DNA from: an uncultured Collinsella sp.
GTDB taxonomy: Bacteria; Actinomycetota; Coriobacteriia; Coriobacteriales; Coriobacteriaceae
Direction: 5' to 3'
DNA: 8,191 nucleotides
Assembly: GCA_900555515.1 (NCBI GenBank)
Contig: USLO01000074.1
Location: 1-8,191 of the forward strand
Shown here: piece after piece, positions 6,721 to 8,191 of the stretch
Numbering within the stretch: position 1 is the stretch's first letter
Layout: the number at the start of each line of letters is the position of its first letter
Position numbers and translations under genes: made by a program
The notes under the pieces: model-generated
What the model was told of the DNA's origin: nothing
The model's database searches: none
Seen by the model: only the letters and a program-made list of their open reading frames with translations

Positions 6721-8191
6721 ACTCGGTACGGGCAACCTGGTCGATGCGGTAACCCTCGATCTGGTCGCCGGGCTTGATGTCCTGGAAGTTCTCCAGGCCA
6801 ATGCCGCCCTCGGAACCGCTCTTGAGGCTCTTGGCCTCGTCCTTGTAGTGGCGCATCGAGGCGATCTTGCCGTTGAAGACCACGATACCGTCGCGCACCA
6901 GACGCACGGAATCGGTCGCGGCGATCTCGCCCTCTTCGACGCGGACACCGGCGGCGATACCGACTTTGGGCACCTTGAAGGTGTCCAGGACGGTCGCGGT
7001 ACCCGTGGCGACCTCGACCTCGGTGGGCTTGAGCATGCCGATACGGGCGGCGTCGAGTTCCTCGAGGCACTTGTAGATGACGTCGTAGCAACGGATCTCG
7101 ACGCCCTCGCGCTCGGCGGCGGAGCGGGCCTTACCGTCGGGACGGACGCCAAAGCCGATGATGATGGCGTTGGAGGCGTCGGCCAGGACGACGTCGGTCT
7201 CGTTGATGGCGCCGACCGCGGAGTGAATCGTGTTGATGCGCACCTCGGACTGATCCATCTTGTCGAGCGAGTCCTGAAGAGCCTCGATAGAGCCCTGGAC
7301 GTCGGCCTTGATGATCAGGTTGAGCTCCTTGACCTCGGCGTCGGCAATGGTCTCGAAGAGGTTCTCGAGCGTGACGTGCTTGACGCGGCTCTGCTCCTCG
7401 ATACGGGCCTTGAGCGAACGCTCGTCGGCCAGGGCACGAGCCTCGCGCTCGTCCTCGAACACGCGGAACTCGTCGCCGGCGTTGGGCACGGACTGCAGGC
7501 CCAAAATCTCGACGGCGTCGGAGGGACCGGCCTCGGTGACGGCGCGGCCCTTGGGGTCGAGCATGGCGCGGACGCGGCCGTAGGTAAGGCCGGCGACCAG
7601 CGTATCGCCCACGTGCAGGGTACCGCGGGTCACGAGCACGGTAGCGACCGAGCCGCGGCCCTTGTCGAGCTTGGCCTCGAGGACGTTGCCCGAGGCAAAG
7701 GTGTCCGGGTTGGCCTTGAGCTCGAGTACGTCGGCCTGGAGCAGCACGGTCTCCAGAAGTTCGTCGATACCGATCTTCTGCTTGGCCGAGATGTTGACGA
7801 ACATGTTCTGTCCGCCCCACTCCTCGGGGATGACTCCGTACTCGGTGAGCTCCTGACGCACACGGTCGGGGTTGGCGCCCGGCTTATCGATCTTGTTGAC
7901 GGCGACGACGATGGGTACGCCGGCGGCCTTGGCGTGGTTGATCGACTCGACGGTCTGGGGCATGACGCCGTCGTCGGCGGCGACGATCAGGATGACGATG
8001 TCGGTCACCTTGGCACCACGGGCACGCATAGCCGTAAAGGTGGCGTGACCCGGGGTATCGATAAAGGTGATCTTGCGGTCGTTGATCATAACCTGCGAAG
8101 CGCCGATAGCCTGCGTAATGCCGCCCGCCTCGCCGGCAGCGACGCCGGTGTGACGGATGGCATCGAGCAGCGACGTCTTGCCGTGGTCGAC
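6719..8191 (-). CDS. infB: Translation initiation factor IF2, 5' part cut off by window edge
   Basis: IF2 is the GTPase that delivers fMet-tRNA to the 30S subunit and promotes 50S joining. 490 residues are visible, starting inside the first GTPase motif. The G motifs, in window residues, are VDHGKT (1-6, G1), GITQ (24-27, G2), DTPGH (45-49, G3), NKID (99-102, G4) and SAK (135-137, G5). A beta-barrel domain II, the IF2-specific domain III (with VQGS and LDKMDQSEVRI) and the C-terminal fMet-tRNA-binding domain follow. The C-terminal domain keeps RDG, HYKDEAKSLKSG and GLENFQDIKPGD. Both usually conserved cysteines of this domain appear replaced, by V416 and G462. The frame is open to the window edge, so the first internal ATG (8089) is not the start. 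The N-terminal linker region lies outside. It heads the gene cluster seen here, 11 nt before rbfA. Confidence 0.98.
   Translation of the reverse strand, partial: VDHGKTSLLDAIRHTGVAAGEAGGITQAIGASQVMINDRKITFIDTPGHATFTAMRARGAKVTDIVILIVAADDGVMPQTVESINHAKAAGVPIVVAVNKIDKPGANPDRVRQELTEYGVIPEEWGGQNMFVNISAKQKIGIDELLETVLLQADVLELKANPDTFASGNVLEAKLDKGRGSVATVLVTRGTLHVGDTLVAGLTYGRVRAMLDPKGRAVTEAGPSDAVEILGLQSVPNAGDEFRVFEDEREARALADERSLKARIEEQSRVKHVTLENLFETIADAEVKELNLIIKADVQGSIEALQDSLDKMDQSEVRINTIHSAVGAINETDVVLADASNAIIIGFGVRPDGKARSAAEREGVEIRCYDVIYKCLEELDAARIGMLKPTEVEVATGTATVLDTFKVPKVGIAAGVRVEEGEIAATDSVRLVRDGIVVFNGKIASMRHYKDEAKSLKSGSEGGIGLENFQDIKPGDQIEGYRIDQVARTE

Noticed and set aside
6297..7091. An upstream extension of the rbfA frame into infB giving 264 residues
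   Set aside because: The added part is low-complexity Arg-rich sequence out of frame with infB. RbfA similarity and a good ribosome binding site both start at the ATG at 6707.
7131..7820. A 229-codon minus-strand frame inside infB, extremely rich in Arg and Gly
   Set aside because: It is an out-of-frame reading of the infB G/C-rich codons; the real frame shows all IF2 motifs.
6719..8089. The ATG at 8089 as the start of infB
   Set aside because: The frame continues to the window edge and includes the essential G1 and G2 GTPase motifs upstream of that ATG.

Overview
This window is an ordinary housekeeping stretch of a high-GC bacterial chromosome, with every real gene on the minus strand. Read in the direction of transcription (from high to low coordinates) the order is infB (5' end cut off by the window edge), rbfA, a DHH/NrnA-type phosphoesterase, truB, ribF, dnaG and rpoD (3' end cut off). 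The organism is most likely an actinobacterium. The primary sigma factor carries the roughly 30-residue spacer between regions 1.2 and 2.1 that actinobacterial sigma factors have, and codon choice is G/C-rich. The overall style suggests the class Coriobacteriia, for example Collinsella or a relative; that placement is recalled and inferred, not proven here.

Layout: 8191-6719 encodes translation initiation factor IF2 (G domain onward). 6707-6297 encodes ribosome-binding factor A, and 6304-5261 a DHH-family oligoribonuclease/phosphatase. 5245-4313 encodes tRNA pseudouridine-55 synthase, 4316-3309 the bifunctional FAD synthetase/riboflavin kinase, 3316-1208 DNA primase, and 1097-1 the primary sigma factor through regions 1.1, 1.2, 2 and 3. 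Junctions from infB to dnaG are 15 nt gaps or less, or overlaps of 4 or 8 nt. That packing suggests one co-transcribed, translationally coupled unit. The only real gap is 110 nt between dnaG and rpoD. It holds a small inverted repeat and the rpoD ribosome binding site, but no convincing promoter or terminator.

The genes cover translation initiation (IF2), 30S maturation (RbfA), tRNA modification (TruB), RNA-fragment or pAp turnover (NrnA-like), flavin cofactor synthesis (RibF), replication priming (DnaG) and promoter recognition (sigma). In effect two classical clusters are joined here: the infB-rbfA-truB-ribF cluster and the dnaG-rpoD macromolecular-synthesis pair.

I found no mobile element, CRISPR array, tRNA, rRNA, defence system or unknown gene, and nothing that supports an undescribed system. 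The points most worth a second look are local. They are an in-frame hexanucleotide repeat and a charge-segregated linker in the sigma factor, apparent loss of both usually conserved cysteines in the fMet-tRNA-binding domain of IF2, a long disordered linker in primase, and a possible RNA hairpin in the dnaG-rpoD gap.
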